Shown: positions 18,632 through 28,260, counted from the first letter of the stretch. The stretch is DNA of 64,000 nt from Bacteroidia bacterium (GCA_014376805.1 JACMQU010000036.1:36939-100938), one strand, 5' to 3'. Notes: generated by a model from the sequence alone, not told the origin. A program made the numbers and translations.

Positions 18632-19852
18632 TTAATTTTCTGTTAGGTTTTTGATCACAATGGTAAACTTTGATCCTATGCCTTCTTTGCTACTAACTTC
18701 CAAGATTGCGTTATTCTTAGATAAAAGGCTTTGGCATAGCTTTAAACCAATGCCAATACCTTTTTCATTGCCGGTGCCATACGTGCTTAAATGATTCTTC
18801 TCATCAAACAGGGTTGCAAGGTTTTGGATAGATATACCACAACCGAAATCGCTTACGATAATTCGTGCATTATTCTGAGTTTCTTCAGATGAAAGAATAA
18901 TTTTACTGCCCGCTTTAGAAAATTTTATTGCATTGGTTAAAAGGTTACGGATTACAATTCTTAAAACTTCGGGTTCAATATAAGCCATTAAATTACTTTT
19001 AATATTATTATCAATGGTAATTTTCTTTTCTAAAGCAGTTTTTTCTAATTGTTTAACTTTAACAGCAATAATTTCAGAAACGTCTTCTTTTTGAAGTACG
19101 GTTTTAAGTTCCGCAAACTCATTTTGAGACCAGTTTAATAAGTTGTCGAGCATCTCTGAAGCAACACTTACCTTTTCGTTTAATTTGGGCAGTATATTCA
19201 AAAGTTCAGATCTATCTGCATCAGTATCGTCAAACATTTCCAGTATTGATGAAATATTACGAAGAGGTGTTCTTAAATCATGGGCTACAATCGAAAATAT
19301 TTTATTTTTGAGTTCATTGAGTACTTCAAGTTGTATTCTTTTATCCTCAAGTATATTGCCAAAGGCTATCTCTTTTTCAAGACTCATTTTTAGCTCCATT
19401 TGTTTTATAACCTGTTTCGAAAGTATCCTTAAGTTATCAAGTTGCTGTGCAGTTAAAATACGCGGAACCCTGTCTATTACACATAAAGTGCCAAGGTTAA
19501 AACCATCATGGGTTAAAAGAGGCATGCCTGCATAAAACCTTATATCGGGCTCACCTACAACTAATGGATTTTTATTAAACCTTTCATCTTTTGTAGCATC
19601 AGAAACGATGAAAATTTCATTATGCAGAATAGCATGGTGGCAAAAGGAAATTTCCCTGGGAGTTTCTGATACCGAAAGGCCTATTTTTGCTTTAAACCAT
19701 TGCCTGTCTTCATCTATTAAAGAAATAAGTGAGATTGGCGTATTGCAAATGTTTGAAGCAAGCAATACAAGTTCATCAAAGTCATTTTCAGCCGGTGTAT
19801 CCAATATATGATAAGTTGAAAGTTTCTCCAGTCTTTTTTTCTCTGATTCCAT
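18632..19852 (-). CDS. GAF-domain sensor histidine kinase
   Basis: A 406-residue soluble kinase without membrane segments. Residues 20-155 form a GAF domain of the type that starts DTPAENDFDELVLLAS and contains CHHAIL, FYAGMPL and GTLCVID. A helical linker is followed by the H-box IFSIVAHDLRTPLRN with phospho-accepting His191. The ATP-binding domain shows the N-box RNLLTNAIKFSKAGSKI and the G-box SDFGCGIS. No response regulator is adjacent, so it is an orphan kinase. The signal is unknown. Confidence 0.9.
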   Translation of the reverse strand: MESEKKRLEKLSTYHILDTPAENDFDELVLLASNICNTPISLISLIDEDRQWFKAKIGLSVSETPREISFCHHAILHNEIFIVSDATKDERFNKNPLVVGEPDIRFYAGMPLLTHDGFNLGTLCVIDRVPRILTAQQLDNLRILSKQVIKQMELKMSLEKEIAFGNILEDKRIQLEVLNELKNKIFSIVAHDLRTPLRNISSILEMFDDTDADRSELLNILPKLNEKVSVASEMLDNLLNWSQNEFAELKTVLQKEDVSEIIAVKVKQLEKTALEKKITIDNNIKSNLMAYIEPEVLRIVIRNLLTNAIKFSKAGSKIILSSEETQNNARIIVSDFGCGISIQNLATLFDEKNHLSTYGTGNEKGIGIGLKLCQSLLSKNNAILEVSSKEGIGSKFTIVIKNLTEN

Positions 19853-19931
19853 TCCATTTATTTATTACAAAAGTACCCTAATTAAAGTATAAATTGCATA
19901 TTAAGAGCGCAAATTAAAATAGGATTATGAA

Positions 19932-20639
19932 CTATTTTCCCAATATAAAAATACAAGGCTTCTTGTGTAAATCGGGTTTGTGTTTTTTCCATTCTAAAAC
20001 TGTTTTGGTTCTAACCCAACCATTATTGCCGCTAACGGCACATCCAATGCAAAGTTTTGTTTGATCCAAACATTGTTGCAGTAAATCTTCCAAAACGTGA
20101 TTGTTTCGATAAGGTGTCTCCATGAAAAGTTGTGTTAATCCGCCATACATGAGTGCCTCAAGAGCTTTTATTTTTTTTATTCGCATAGGCCTTTCTACCG
20201 GCAGGTAACCGCTAAAACTAAATTGCTGCCCGTTAAAACCGCTTGCCATTAAGGCCATCATCATACTCGATGCTCCGGGTAAGGCAATTACTTCAATATT
20301 TTTTTGTTGAGCCAATGCCACCAAGTCTGAACCGGGATCGGCAATGCAAGGTAATCCGGCATCACTTATAATTCCGGCATCCTCATTTTCAAGTGCTTTT
20401 AACAACCCGGCAATTTCAATTTTAGGAGTATGTTCATTTAATAACCATATCTGCAATTCCTGTTGAGAATGTTGTATGTTTAATCTTTTGATAAGAGCCC
20501 GACCCTGTTTTTCATTTTCTACTACAAAATTTCGCAGTTGATGAACCATTTTTCGCACCATTTCTGCTATGAATTCATCGGGATTATCTTCACTTAAAAA
20601 GTTAGGAATCAGATAAAGTTTACCGTAGTTGTTTGACAT
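19932..20639 (-). CDS. RsmI-like SAM-dependent methyltransferase
   Basis: A 235-residue tetrapyrrole-methylase-fold protein. The motifs EDAGIISDAGLPCIADPGSDLV and VIALPGASSMMMALMASGFNGQQFSFSGYLP match the RsmI family, which 2'-O-methylates C1402 of 16S rRNA. The N-terminus (KLYLIPNFLSEDNPDEFI) differs from standard RsmI and matches a Bacteroidota paralogue group, so the exact substrate is uncertain. Start at ATG 20639. Confidence 0.8.
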   Translation of the reverse strand: MSNNYGKLYLIPNFLSEDNPDEFIAEMVRKMVHQLRNFVVENEKQGRALIKRLNIQHSQQELQIWLLNEHTPKIEIAGLLKALENEDAGIISDAGLPCIADPGSDLVALAQQKNIEVIALPGASSMMMALMASGFNGQQFSFSGYLPVERPMRIKKIKALEALMYGGLTQLFMETPYRNNHVLEDLLQQCLDQTKLCIGCAVSGNNGWVRTKTVLEWKKHKPDLHKKPCIFILGK

Positions 20640-20687
20640 GTTTTTATAAGCTATTGATTATTATAAAGTTAAAACTATAAAAATAAT

Positions 20688-20719
20688 TTGATTTTTTGAA
20701 AAATACCCCCTTATTTTTG
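20688..20719 (+). promoter_or_regulatory. Probable promoter of the ppiD-like gene
   Basis: TATTTTTG at 20712-20719 fits TAnnTTTG, with a TTG at 20688-20690 at a 21-base spacing (slightly long). It ends 20 bases before the ATG at 20740. Confidence 0.5.
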
Positions 20720-20739
20720 CGCTTCGTAAAATTTTATAG

Positions 20740-22857
20740 ATGGCAATATTAACAAAAATTAGAAACAGGTCAGGATTAGCTATTGGAGCAGTCGGTTTAG
20801 CCTTAGGTTTATTCGTTGTTTCTGATGCATTAAACTCGAGCTCAGGAATGTTTGGTAATGGCAACAGAACCAATAATGTTGGGGTAATAGATGGAGAAAG
20901 TATTGGTATAAAACAGTTTGAAGATAAACTGGATTATAATACTGCCAACTTTAAAAAAAGAACGCAACAGGAAAATCTTGATGAGGCTACCCGTGGACAA
21001 GTTCGTGAGCAAACATGGAATCAGATGTTACAGGATTACATGATGTCTAAAGAATATAAAGACCTGGGCATTTCCATGAGTGAGGATGAACTGGCTGATG
21101 TTCTGTACGGTAATAATGTTCATCCGCAAATAAAACAATCATTTACAGATCCGGCAAACGGGCAGTTTGATGTTAATAATGTTAAACGTTACTTAAAAGG
21201 TTTGGATCAAAAAAACGAAGCGGAGAGAACACAATGGAAAGATTTTGAAGATTATATTGTAACAGAAACTCTGCAAAAAAAATATGCCAGTCTGCTTAAA
21301 AAGGGAGTATATGTAACAACTTTTGAAGCTAAAAAAGTTTACCTGGCAAGGAATAAAAGCGCTGAATTAAATTTTGTGGCTTTGGCTTATACAACTATTG
21401 CTGATTCATCAATAAAAACTGATGATGGTGACCTGAAATCTTATTTCAAAAAAAATATGGATAAGTACAAAGAGCGTGAGAACAGTCGTAAGTTGGAATT
21501 TGTAGTATGGGATTTTGCACCCACCTCTGATGATAGTGCTGTAGTGAAAAAATGGGCTATGGATCAGTTAGAGCAATTTAGAGTAACAGATAATGATACT
21601 GCTTATGTTGATTTAAACGGGGATACTAAATTTGATGCAGTGGCAAAACCACGCAGTGCTTATCCTGAAGAGGTTCAGGCACGTTTATTTTCCGACTCAG
21701 TAGGTACCGTTATAGGGCCAGTTTTTAAGGATGGAAAATATAAAATATATAAAATTTCAGGGATCAAACAAGATACAACTTATAATATGCGTGCAAGTCA
21801 TATTCTGCTTAAGGTGGAAGGTTCAACTAACGCTGATACGGCAGCAGCTAAAAAGAAAGCTACCGATATTTTAACACGTATTAAGGGCGGAGAAGACTTT
21901 TCAATGTTGGCTATGCAATTTGGAACCGATGGTACTAAAGATAAAGGGGGTGACCTGGGTTGGTTTGCAGAAGGACAAATGGTAAAGGAATTTAATGATG
22001 CCATAAAAAATGGTAAAAAGGGTGATCAGTTTGTTTTAAAAACACAATTTGGTTTCCATGTTATTAAGATTACTGAAGATAAAACTAAAAAACAGGTAAC
22101 CGCGGGTATATTGGAACGCGCCATTGAAGCAAGTGAAAAAACATCTTCGATAGCTTATAATGAAGCCAGCCAGTTTGCATCCACCAGCCAGAATGTGGAA
22201 GATTTTAATAAGAACTGCGAAGAAAAGAAAATCACTAAAAGAGTTGCTGAGTTTGTACGCGAAACAGATAATTTTTTACCGGGTTATAATGAAGCAAGAG
22301 AAGCTGTTCGCTGGGCATTTAATGCTAAAGTGGGAGATGTAAGTGAAGTGATAAATGTGGGCAATGATAAATATGTTATTGCTACCTTAACAACTATTCG
22401 CGAAAAAGGAAAAGCTAATTTTGACGCAGCTAAAGAACGTGTTATTACTGATTATCGTAAAGATAAAAAGGGCGAACAATTGATGGATAAATTAAAAACA
22501 GCGATGGAAGGTAACACCACTTTAGATGCAGTAAGTCGTAAAATTAACCAGGCAGTTACACCCGTAGCTTCACAAACTTTTGAAAACCCAAGTATTCCTT
22601 ATGTAGGCTTTGATCCAATCTTTGCAGGTATGGTGGCGGGTACCACTGCTACTAATAAATTACTGGGTCCTGTAAAAGGAGACGCTGCAGTATATGCGTA
22701 TCTGGTAACTAAAATATCAAACGGGCCAGAAACAAAAGAATATGGCCCGCAAAAAGCAGAACTTACCGGAGCTTTACAACAGAAACTGGAGTATGGCTAT
22801 TTTGAAGTTTTAAAAGAGATAAGGAATGTAAAAGATAACAGGTACATGTTTTATTAA
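20740..22857 (+). CDS. ppiD: PpiD/SurA-type periplasmic peptidylprolyl isomerase
   Basis: A 705-residue membrane-anchored foldase. Residues 1-12 are basic and cytoplasmic, and about 13-33 form one transmembrane helix. A SurA_N-like chaperone region follows (NNVGVIDGESIGIKQFEDKLDYN). A parvulin rotamase domain begins near residue 350 (MRASHILLKVEG) and ends about 450, with DKGGDLGWFAEGQMVKEF and TQFGFHVIKI. The C-terminal half repeats this fold loosely. It assists folding of outer-membrane and secreted proteins. The next gene starts 12 bases after its stop. Confidence 0.9.
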   Translation: MAILTKIRNRSGLAIGAVGLALGLFVVSDALNSSSGMFGNGNRTNNVGVIDGESIGIKQFEDKLDYNTANFKKRTQQENLDEATRGQVREQTWNQMLQDYMMSKEYKDLGISMSEDELADVLYGNNVHPQIKQSFTDPANGQFDVNNVKRYLKGLDQKNEAERTQWKDFEDYIVTETLQKKYASLLKKGVYVTTFEAKKVYLARNKSAELNFVALAYTTIADSSIKTDDGDLKSYFKKNMDKYKERENSRKLEFVVWDFAPTSDDSAVVKKWAMDQLEQFRVTDNDTAYVDLNGDTKFDAVAKPRSAYPEEVQARLFSDSVGTVIGPVFKDGKYKIYKISGIKQDTTYNMRASHILLKVEGSTNADTAAAKKKATDILTRIKGGEDFSMLAMQFGTDGTKDKGGDLGWFAEGQMVKEFNDAIKNGKKGDQFVLKTQFGFHVIKITEDKTKKQVTAGILERAIEASEKTSSIAYNEASQFASTSQNVEDFNKNCEEKKITKRVAEFVRETDNFLPGYNEAREAVRWAFNAKVGDVSEVINVGNDKYVIATLTTIREKGKANFDAAKERVITDYRKDKKGEQLMDKLKTAMEGNTTLDAVSRKINQAVTPVASQTFENPSIPYVGFDPIFAGMVAGTTATNKLLGPVKGDAAVYAYLVTKISNGPETKEYGPQKAELTGALQQKLEYGYFEVLKEIRNVKDNRYMFY

Positions 22858-22869
22858 TTTATATTTCAA

Positions 22870-23631
22870 ATGCTAAAATATTTTAGTTACGGATCAGGCA
22901 CGCAAACAATTGTGCTGATTCATGGCTTTTGCGAAAACAACACCTGCTTTAACCAGCAGGTGTTGTTTTTTAAACCCACCCATTCGGTAATAACTGTTGA
23001 TTTGCCGGGCTTTGGAGGAAGCGAAGTTCAAGCAGGTGTTACTATTGACGAAATGGCCTTAGAGGTGGCACTTGTATTAAAGCATTTAGGGGTAAATAAA
23101 TGCACTTTGTTTGGGCATAGCATGGGTGGTTATGTTACATTGGCCTTTGCAGAATTATATCCTCAAGTGTTAAAAGGTTTTGGTTTGATCCATTCAACTG
23201 CTTTGCCAGACAATACAGAAAGAATAGAGAAACGAAAACAAAGTATTGGCTTCATTGAAAAAAATGGGAAAGAGGCATATATCAATAATTTTATTCCCGG
23301 GTTATTTGCTGAAAATAACAAATCTAAACTATATGTACAGGATTTTATTAATGAAGCACTTACAGGGCCGCAGGAAGGAATTACACTGGCCCTTAAGGCC
23401 ATGATGAACAGGCCTGACAGAATTAAAATTTTAGAAGAAAGCAAGATACCTGTATTTTTTGGGATAGGTAAAAACGATCAGTTGATTTCTGAAGATGTCA
23501 TGCTTAAGCAAGCTTCAATTTGCAAGCAATCTCAGGTTTGTTACCTGCAAGATTCAGCGCATATGAGTATGGTTGAAGAAAGTGATAAGTTGAATGAATC
23601 AATGGCGGAATTTTTAAATGATATTTGGTAA
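22870..23631 (+). CDS. Alpha/beta hydrolase
   Basis: A 253-residue hydrolase. The N-terminus has the strand and oxyanion motif IVLIHGF; the nucleophile elbow is GHSMGG with Ser84. The likely acid is an Asp in FGIGKNDQLISED and the base is the His in QDSAHMSMVEE. There is no signal peptide. Substrate is unknown; BioH, MhpC and similar esterases share this form. Its codons 22-34 contain a very strong inverted repeat (see the terminator entry), so read-through from ppiD may be limited. Confidence 0.88.
   Translation: MLKYFSYGSGTQTIVLIHGFCENNTCFNQQVLFFKPTHSVITVDLPGFGGSEVQAGVTIDEMALEVALVLKHLGVNKCTLFGHSMGGYVTLAFAELYPQVLKGFGLIHSTALPDNTERIEKRKQSIGFIEKNGKEAYINNFIPGLFAENNKSKLYVQDFINEALTGPQEGITLALKAMMNRPDRIKILEESKIPVFFGIGKNDQLISEDVMLKQASICKQSQVCYLQDSAHMSMVEESDKLNESMAEFLNDIW
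22934..22971 (+). terminator. Terminator-like hairpin inside the hydrolase gene
   Basis: A perfect 15-base inverted repeat: the left arm 22934-22948 (AAAACAACACCTGCT) pairs with 22955-22969 across a six-base TTAACC loop. The right arm ends in a run of T to 22971. This is the form of an intrinsic terminator and lies 77 bases after the ppiD stop, but entirely inside the next open frame. Confidence 0.65.
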
Positions 23632-23761
23632 ACGGCTTGTTTAAAAATGTTTTAAATTAAAACCTAAGCAGCTGTTTTTAATTCCTGGAATCTGCTACAG
23701 TTGCCAATGCAACCAGCAATATGGATAGGCATTTCTTTTTTTTCTTAATTGAGGATACAGT

Positions 23762-25717
23762 TTAATTTCCGCAACTTCTAATCGCTCTCATTACAATTAG
23801 CAAATCCTTTTCAACTGAGTAATCTTTGGCGTACAGAAAGTTTAATTTTTGAATTGTAACCGGATTATAAATTCTGCCACTTTCTGCATCAAGCGGACTA
23901 ACAACACCCGCCTTTAAAGAAGGAAGCAATTTAATATTATCGGCCATGGCATAGCTTACCCATGTTTTTTGGCCGCTTATTACCTGAAAAATATTATGGA
24001 AAAAGTTAATACGCTGCCTTACAAAAAGAATAAGTAAAGGTGAAAAGGTAAGCATTAAAAATCCTGCAGCAATATCAAACATGCGTTTCTTTTGTTGCTC
24101 AAATGCTTTGGCTAACTTCAGGTTAATTTCAATTGTATAAAAATCTCCCGGCGTGTTTTTATTGTTACTTCCAATAATGAATAAACTTTCTTCGGGCACA
24201 ATTTTATACATGATATCTTTTTGTGTAATAATGCCCATCCACTCTATAATGCGGCTGGCAGCAAGGTCTTTACTACAGAAGATAATTTCTTCAACCCCAA
24301 ACAAGGCTACAATCTCTGTTAGCTGGTTTACCTGGCCCAGGTAATGACTGTCTTCGCTATTAGGTTCAACCGATACATAACCAAGATAATCGCTCTTTGA
24401 TTTTGATTTTACCAACAGATCCTGTACCCGTTCCACTTCAGATTTATTGCCTACAATGATTGTCTTTAGATGACTGCTCATATTAAAACTAAAGCGGCCA
24501 TAAGTGAACCAGTATATAAACACCCGGATAAGATATGCGCCCGTAATTGCAGCCCCAGCCCCCAGCAAAATAATGGCTCTGGAAAAACGGTAGGGTTCAC
24601 CAACGAATGCATAAAAAACGGCAATGGCAAGCGTACCAAATGCAATGCCTTTAACCACACTAAAAAAAGTTTTACGCTTATTATAAGACCCTGCCAGAAA
24701 TAATCCTGTTAGCCAGAGTAAAGTATAAACGAGGCTGTTAGTGTAAACCACTTCTGATGGATAGCCTAAAGGTGTATCATATTTTAGATTTGACCAGAAA
24801 CTAACCAGCAGTGCAAGGCTTGTAAAAATAACAGTAAAATCAACAAGTGGAATAAAAATTCTGGCCGTGATACGGCTAATTAAAGCGGCAAAAGCCCTCA
24901 GGTAAATGGCAATATTTATGAGTGCACTAAAATTACGGGCAAGCTTTTTTGAATAGTGTTTTTTGGCAAAGATAACCATTGCCTTATAAAAGGTAAATAC
25001 AAAATTTATACTTGTTTTCTTAGTGCTTTCACCTTTGTAATGAATGATGGTGGTTTCGGGGAAATAATAATTCTTATATCCGGCTTTGTTAATGCAATAG
25101 CTTAAATCTATATCTTCGCCATACATAAAATAATCTTCATCAAGTAAACCAACCTGCTTTAAAACATCATGCCTTATCATCATAAAAGCACCGGCCAATA
25201 CCTCCACCGGATTTATTTCATCTTTATTTAAAAAACCTAAATGATATTTTCCAAAGCGACGGGATTTAGGAAAGATAGCAGCTAGGCCACTGATCTTATA
25301 AAAAGCCACTTCGGGAGTGGGCAAACCACGTTTTGATTCAGGTAAAAATTTGCCGGAACCGTCAATCATCTTAACACCAACACTTCCGGCATCCGGGGTG
25401 TTGTCCATAAAACCAATAACTTTGGTAAAGCAATCTTCTTCAATAACAGTATCGGGGTTTAGCAACAAAACATATTTACCCGTTGCAATTTTTATTGCCT
25501 GGTTATTAGCTTTGGCAAATCCAAAATTATATTTGTTTTCTAGGAGGATTACTTCAGGGAAAAGGTGTTTTACCATTTCACAACTGCCATCAACCGAGTT
25601 ATTATCTACAACAAAAACTTCGGCTTTTAAACCCATACAAGCTTTACGCACCGCATGTAATGCCTGTTCAAGAAAATATTTTACGTTATAATTTACAATT
25701 ACTACAGAAAGCTGCAT
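23762..25717 (-). CDS. GT2 glycosyltransferase fused to degenerate sugar-phosphate transferase
   Basis: A 651-residue protein. The frame is open further upstream, but MQLSVVIVNYN at 25717 is the proper start of a GT2 domain. Residues 1-250 contain SVVIVNYN, VFVVDNNSVDGS, LLLNPDT and MYGEDIDLSYC, typical of rhamnosyl- or related transferases. About four to five membrane segments follow, then a Rossmann-like region (KTIIVGNKSEVERVQDLL). The end (KRMFDIAAGFLMLTFSPLL) is the start of a WcaJ/PglC-type phosphoglycosyl transferase. The catalytic part of that domain is short and lacks the usual GPVFYRQ and KFRSM motifs, so it is probably inactive. Cell-surface glycan synthesis is likely. Confidence 0.8.
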   Translation of the reverse strand: MQLSVVIVNYNVKYFLEQALHAVRKACMGLKAEVFVVDNNSVDGSCEMVKHLFPEVILLENKYNFGFAKANNQAIKIATGKYVLLLNPDTVIEEDCFTKVIGFMDNTPDAGSVGVKMIDGSGKFLPESKRGLPTPEVAFYKISGLAAIFPKSRRFGKYHLGFLNKDEINPVEVLAGAFMMIRHDVLKQVGLLDEDYFMYGEDIDLSYCINKAGYKNYYFPETTIIHYKGESTKKTSINFVFTFYKAMVIFAKKHYSKKLARNFSALINIAIYLRAFAALISRITARIFIPLVDFTVIFTSLALLVSFWSNLKYDTPLGYPSEVVYTNSLVYTLLWLTGLFLAGSYNKRKTFFSVVKGIAFGTLAIAVFYAFVGEPYRFSRAIILLGAGAAITGAYLIRVFIYWFTYGRFSFNMSSHLKTIIVGNKSEVERVQDLLVKSKSKSDYLGYVSVEPNSEDSHYLGQVNQLTEIVALFGVEEIIFCSKDLAASRIIEWMGIITQKDIMYKIVPEESLFIIGSNNKNTPGDFYTIEINLKLAKAFEQQKKRMFDIAAGFLMLTFSPLLILFVRQRINFFHNIFQVISGQKTWVSYAMADNIKLLPSLKAGVVSPLDAESGRIYNPVTIQKLNFLYAKDYSVEKDLLIVMRAIRSCGN

Positions 25718-25864
25718 AGAAAGATGGAACGAAAATAAGTGTTTGTGTATTGTATTAAAATTAAAGTTGAATTTAAATTTAGCACAAATTATACATTCTA
25801 TACCGATGCTACCAAATAAAAATGTAGTATTTAAATTTTTTTTTAATAAGCCTTTCATCAATTC

Positions 25865-25940
25865 AAATATTCATTTCAGCTACTAAAATATTCATTTCAT
25901 CTAAAAAATATTTAAGGTGGCTGTAACTTAATGAATATTT
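25865..25940. repeat. Three copies of AAATATTCATT, possible operator array
   Basis: AAATATTCATTTCA occurs at 25865-25878 and again at 25886-25899, exactly 21 bases apart. The core occurs inverted (AATGAATATTT) at 25930-25940. Spacing by two helical turns suggests same-face protein binding. It lies between the divergent genes at 25717 and 25981. Confidence 0.4.
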
Positions 25941-25980
25941 GCTTCGTTATATTATTGAAAACAAAAAATTATCACAACTT

Positions 25981-26337
25981 ATGAAGCTATTTAATTTCGT
26001 ATTATTAAACATGCTGCTTTTAGGCGGCCTATCCTTATCAACTTGCAACAAAGCTAATGCAGCAGAGCGCCCTGAGGCTAAAAAAATTAAAGCAATCTGC
26101 ACCGAGATCAAAGAAAAAGTTCCTTATCCTGATGAATTACTTAACCTGAAACTTAATGAAAAAGTAATAGTGGAATTTAAGGTAAAAGAGGATAAAACTA
26201 TTGAAGTAATTGCTGTTGAAACATTAAATAATTTTCTTAAATTATATGTTAAAAAACAGCTCGAAAATATTCAATTAAACAACCTTGAAGGGGTAGAAGG
26301 GAAAACTTTACAGCTAATGCTTTTATTTACGAACTAA
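25981..26337 (+). CDS. Small secreted protein of unknown function
   Basis: A 118-residue protein. The start is ATG 25981 (MKLFNFVLLNMLLLGG), which gives a good signal sequence; a longer TTG-started form is unlikely. The signal ends in LSTCNKANA, so it could be lipidated at Cys or cleaved after ANA. The mature part is basic and mixed alpha/beta (KVIVEFKVKEDKTIEVIAVE), a pattern seen in small periplasmic proteins related to the TonB C-terminal fold. No partner gene is evident. Confidence 0.65.
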   Translation: MKLFNFVLLNMLLLGGLSLSTCNKANAAERPEAKKIKAICTEIKEKVPYPDELLNLKLNEKVIVEFKVKEDKTIEVIAVETLNNFLKLYVKKQLENIQLNNLEGVEGKTLQLMLLFTN

Positions 26338-26688
26338 AATTTAAGGGGTCTTAGGCAATGTTTAAAAATGTTGATCCAACAGTAGATTTGGTTAGAACAA
26401 CCTTTTTAGTAAAACGGCCTTTACTAATATTAAAAAAGATTGAGGTGCCAGGGTACATCTCTTTTTCTCATGAACATTTTACATTTACATTACCTTAAAA
26501 AACCATTTCGCTGAGCACGGAATGGTTTTTGTTTTTTAGAATTTATGTGTGGCACAATTAGTTCAAATGCTGTATTGGATAAATGAAGTCGGTTTTACAT
26601 TTTTTTTAAATAAAAAGGGAACTGATAGGTTTTTATTATGTTTTAAAAAACAACACTTATAGCTTAAAAAATATATTAAATGAAAGGA
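26338..26688. other. Intergenic with two hairpins
   Basis: A 351-base stretch between convergent genes. It holds a weak 8-base hairpin (TTAGTAAA at 26406-26413, TTTACTAA at 26420-26427) and the stronger terminator listed at 26498. No coding frame is credible. Confidence 0.5.
26498..26530. terminator. Bidirectional intrinsic terminator
   Basis: AAAAACCATTTCG (26498-26510), a seven-base loop and CGGAATGGTTTTT (26518-26530) form a 13-base stem with one G-U pair. It has A and T runs on both sides, so it can end transcription from the small secreted gene and from recR. Confidence 0.75.
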
Positions 26689-27294
26689 TTAATGGCGGTA
26701 AGGAACTCGACCAATGATGGAGCGACCAAGAGTTATTTCATCCGCATATTCAAGCTCCCCTCCAATGGCAATGCCTCTTGAAATGGTGCTAATGCTTACT
26801 TGTGAGGCAGCGAGTTTTTTTGAAAGGTAAAACACAGTTGTATCTCCTTCCATAGTTGCACTTAAAGCCATTATAATTTCTTTGACATCCATTTCTTTTA
26901 CGCGGTTTATTAAACTGTTTACCTGCAATTGATCGGGACCAATTCCGTTAATAGGATTTATTAATCCACCAAGAATATGGTATGTGCCATTAAACTGATT
27001 GGTGTTTTCGATGGCCATAACATCACGCAAATCTTCCACTAAGCATACCAATTGCTGATCGCGCTTTTGGCTGCCGCAAATATTACAGAGTTCAAGATCG
27101 CTTACGTTATAACAACGTTTGCAAAATTTTATTTCCTTACGTAATTTAATAATCGACTCACCCATTTTACTCACCGCACCTTCATCTTGCTTTAATAAGA
27201 ATAATACCATTCGCAATGCCGATTTTTTTCCTATCCCCGGAAATTTTGAGAGTTCATTTACGGCATTTTCAATTAAAGAAGAAGGATAATTCAT
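26689..27294 (-). CDS. recR: Recombination protein RecR
   Basis: A 201-residue DNA repair protein of the RecFOR pathway that helps load RecA at gaps. It shows the helix-hairpin-helix LSKFPGIGKKSALRMVL, a four-Cys zinc finger (CKRC and CNIC), and a TOPRIM domain (VCLVEDLRDVMAIE). The segment STISRGIAIGGELEYADEITL carries the family's C-terminal signature. ATG at 27294 (MNYPSS) is the right start; the frame extends to a TTG ten codons upstream, which is not needed. Confidence 0.95.
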   Translation of the reverse strand: MNYPSSLIENAVNELSKFPGIGKKSALRMVLFLLKQDEGAVSKMGESIIKLRKEIKFCKRCYNVSDLELCNICGSQKRDQQLVCLVEDLRDVMAIENTNQFNGTYHILGGLINPINGIGPDQLQVNSLINRVKEMDVKEIIMALSATMEGDTTVFYLSKKLAASQVSISTISRGIAIGGELEYADEITLGRSIIGRVPYRH

Positions 27295-27455
27295 AGGTAC
27301 AAAAGTATTGTTTTTTGATAACAATGATGCGTGATTAGGAATTGAATGCAGATTGAATTTTAAAGAAAAAAATTAATAACACCGGTTAGATTAAATAAAC
27401 CTGAATGTAGAGATTTTGATTTTATAAGTTTAATACTAACGCTTATTTTCGCTCC

Positions 27456-28247
27456 ATGAACCTTAAACAGATGTGTGAACAAACATGTACACTTGCCAAA
27501 GAAGCCGGAAGTTTTATAAGGCAGGAAAGAAAAACTTTTGATGCGGGAAGTGTTGAAGTAAAAAGTTTCAATCAACTTGTAAGTTATGTTGATAAAACTG
27601 CTGAAAAGCAATTGGTAACCGGACTAAAAATAGTTTTTCCGGAGGCAGGATTTATAACGGAGGAAGACACAATAAATTCTGAAGAAAAAGAATGGATGTG
27701 GGTGATAGACCCCCTCGATGGCACCACTAACTTTATACATAATATTCCGGTTTACAGCGTGAGCATTGGGTTGCTTAAAAATAAAATGCCGATGCTGGGT
27801 GTTGTGTACGAGATAAACCGTGATGAACTTTTTTATGCCTGGAAGAACGGTGGCGCCTACTTAAATGGTTCAAGAATTTATGTAAAAGAAAATGCAGAAT
27901 TAAGCAAGTCATTATTAGCCACCGGATTCCCATATTACGATTTTAAAATAATGGAACAATACCTCAACGCCCTTAAATATTTAATAACCCACACAACAGG
28001 CATGCGTCGTATGGGAAGTGCTGCGGTAGATCTCGCCTACACGGCCTGCGGACGATTTGACGGTTTTTTTGAGTATGGGTTAAGCCCTTGGGATGTAGCA
28101 GGAGGCATTTGTTTAATTGAAGAAGCCGGCGGTATTGTAAAAGACTTTACAGGTGCTGATGATTATATTTTTGGCAAAACAATAGTAGGTTCATCAAAGT
28201 CTTTATATCCGGATTTTGCAAAAGTTATAAAGGACTGTTTTAAATAA
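27456..28247 (+). CDS. suhB: Inositol monophosphatase family protein
   Basis: A 263-residue magnesium-dependent phosphatase. Metal-binding motifs are TEEDT (Glu69 and Glu70 region), WVIDPLDGTTNFIHN (Asp85, Asp88) and SPWDVAGG near the C-terminus. These match SuhB/IMPase. It may act on inositol-1-phosphate or a related sugar phosphate. The gene stands alone, convergent with dps. Confidence 0.92.
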   Translation: MNLKQMCEQTCTLAKEAGSFIRQERKTFDAGSVEVKSFNQLVSYVDKTAEKQLVTGLKIVFPEAGFITEEDTINSEEKEWMWVIDPLDGTTNFIHNIPVYSVSIGLLKNKMPMLGVVYEINRDELFYAWKNGGAYLNGSRIYVKENAELSKSLLATGFPYYDFKIMEQYLNALKYLITHTTGMRRMGSAAVDLAYTACGRFDGFFEYGLSPWDVAGGICLIEEAGGIVKDFTGADDYIFGKTIVGSSKSLYPDFAKVIKDCFK

Positions 28248-28260
28248 AAAATGCCAACCA

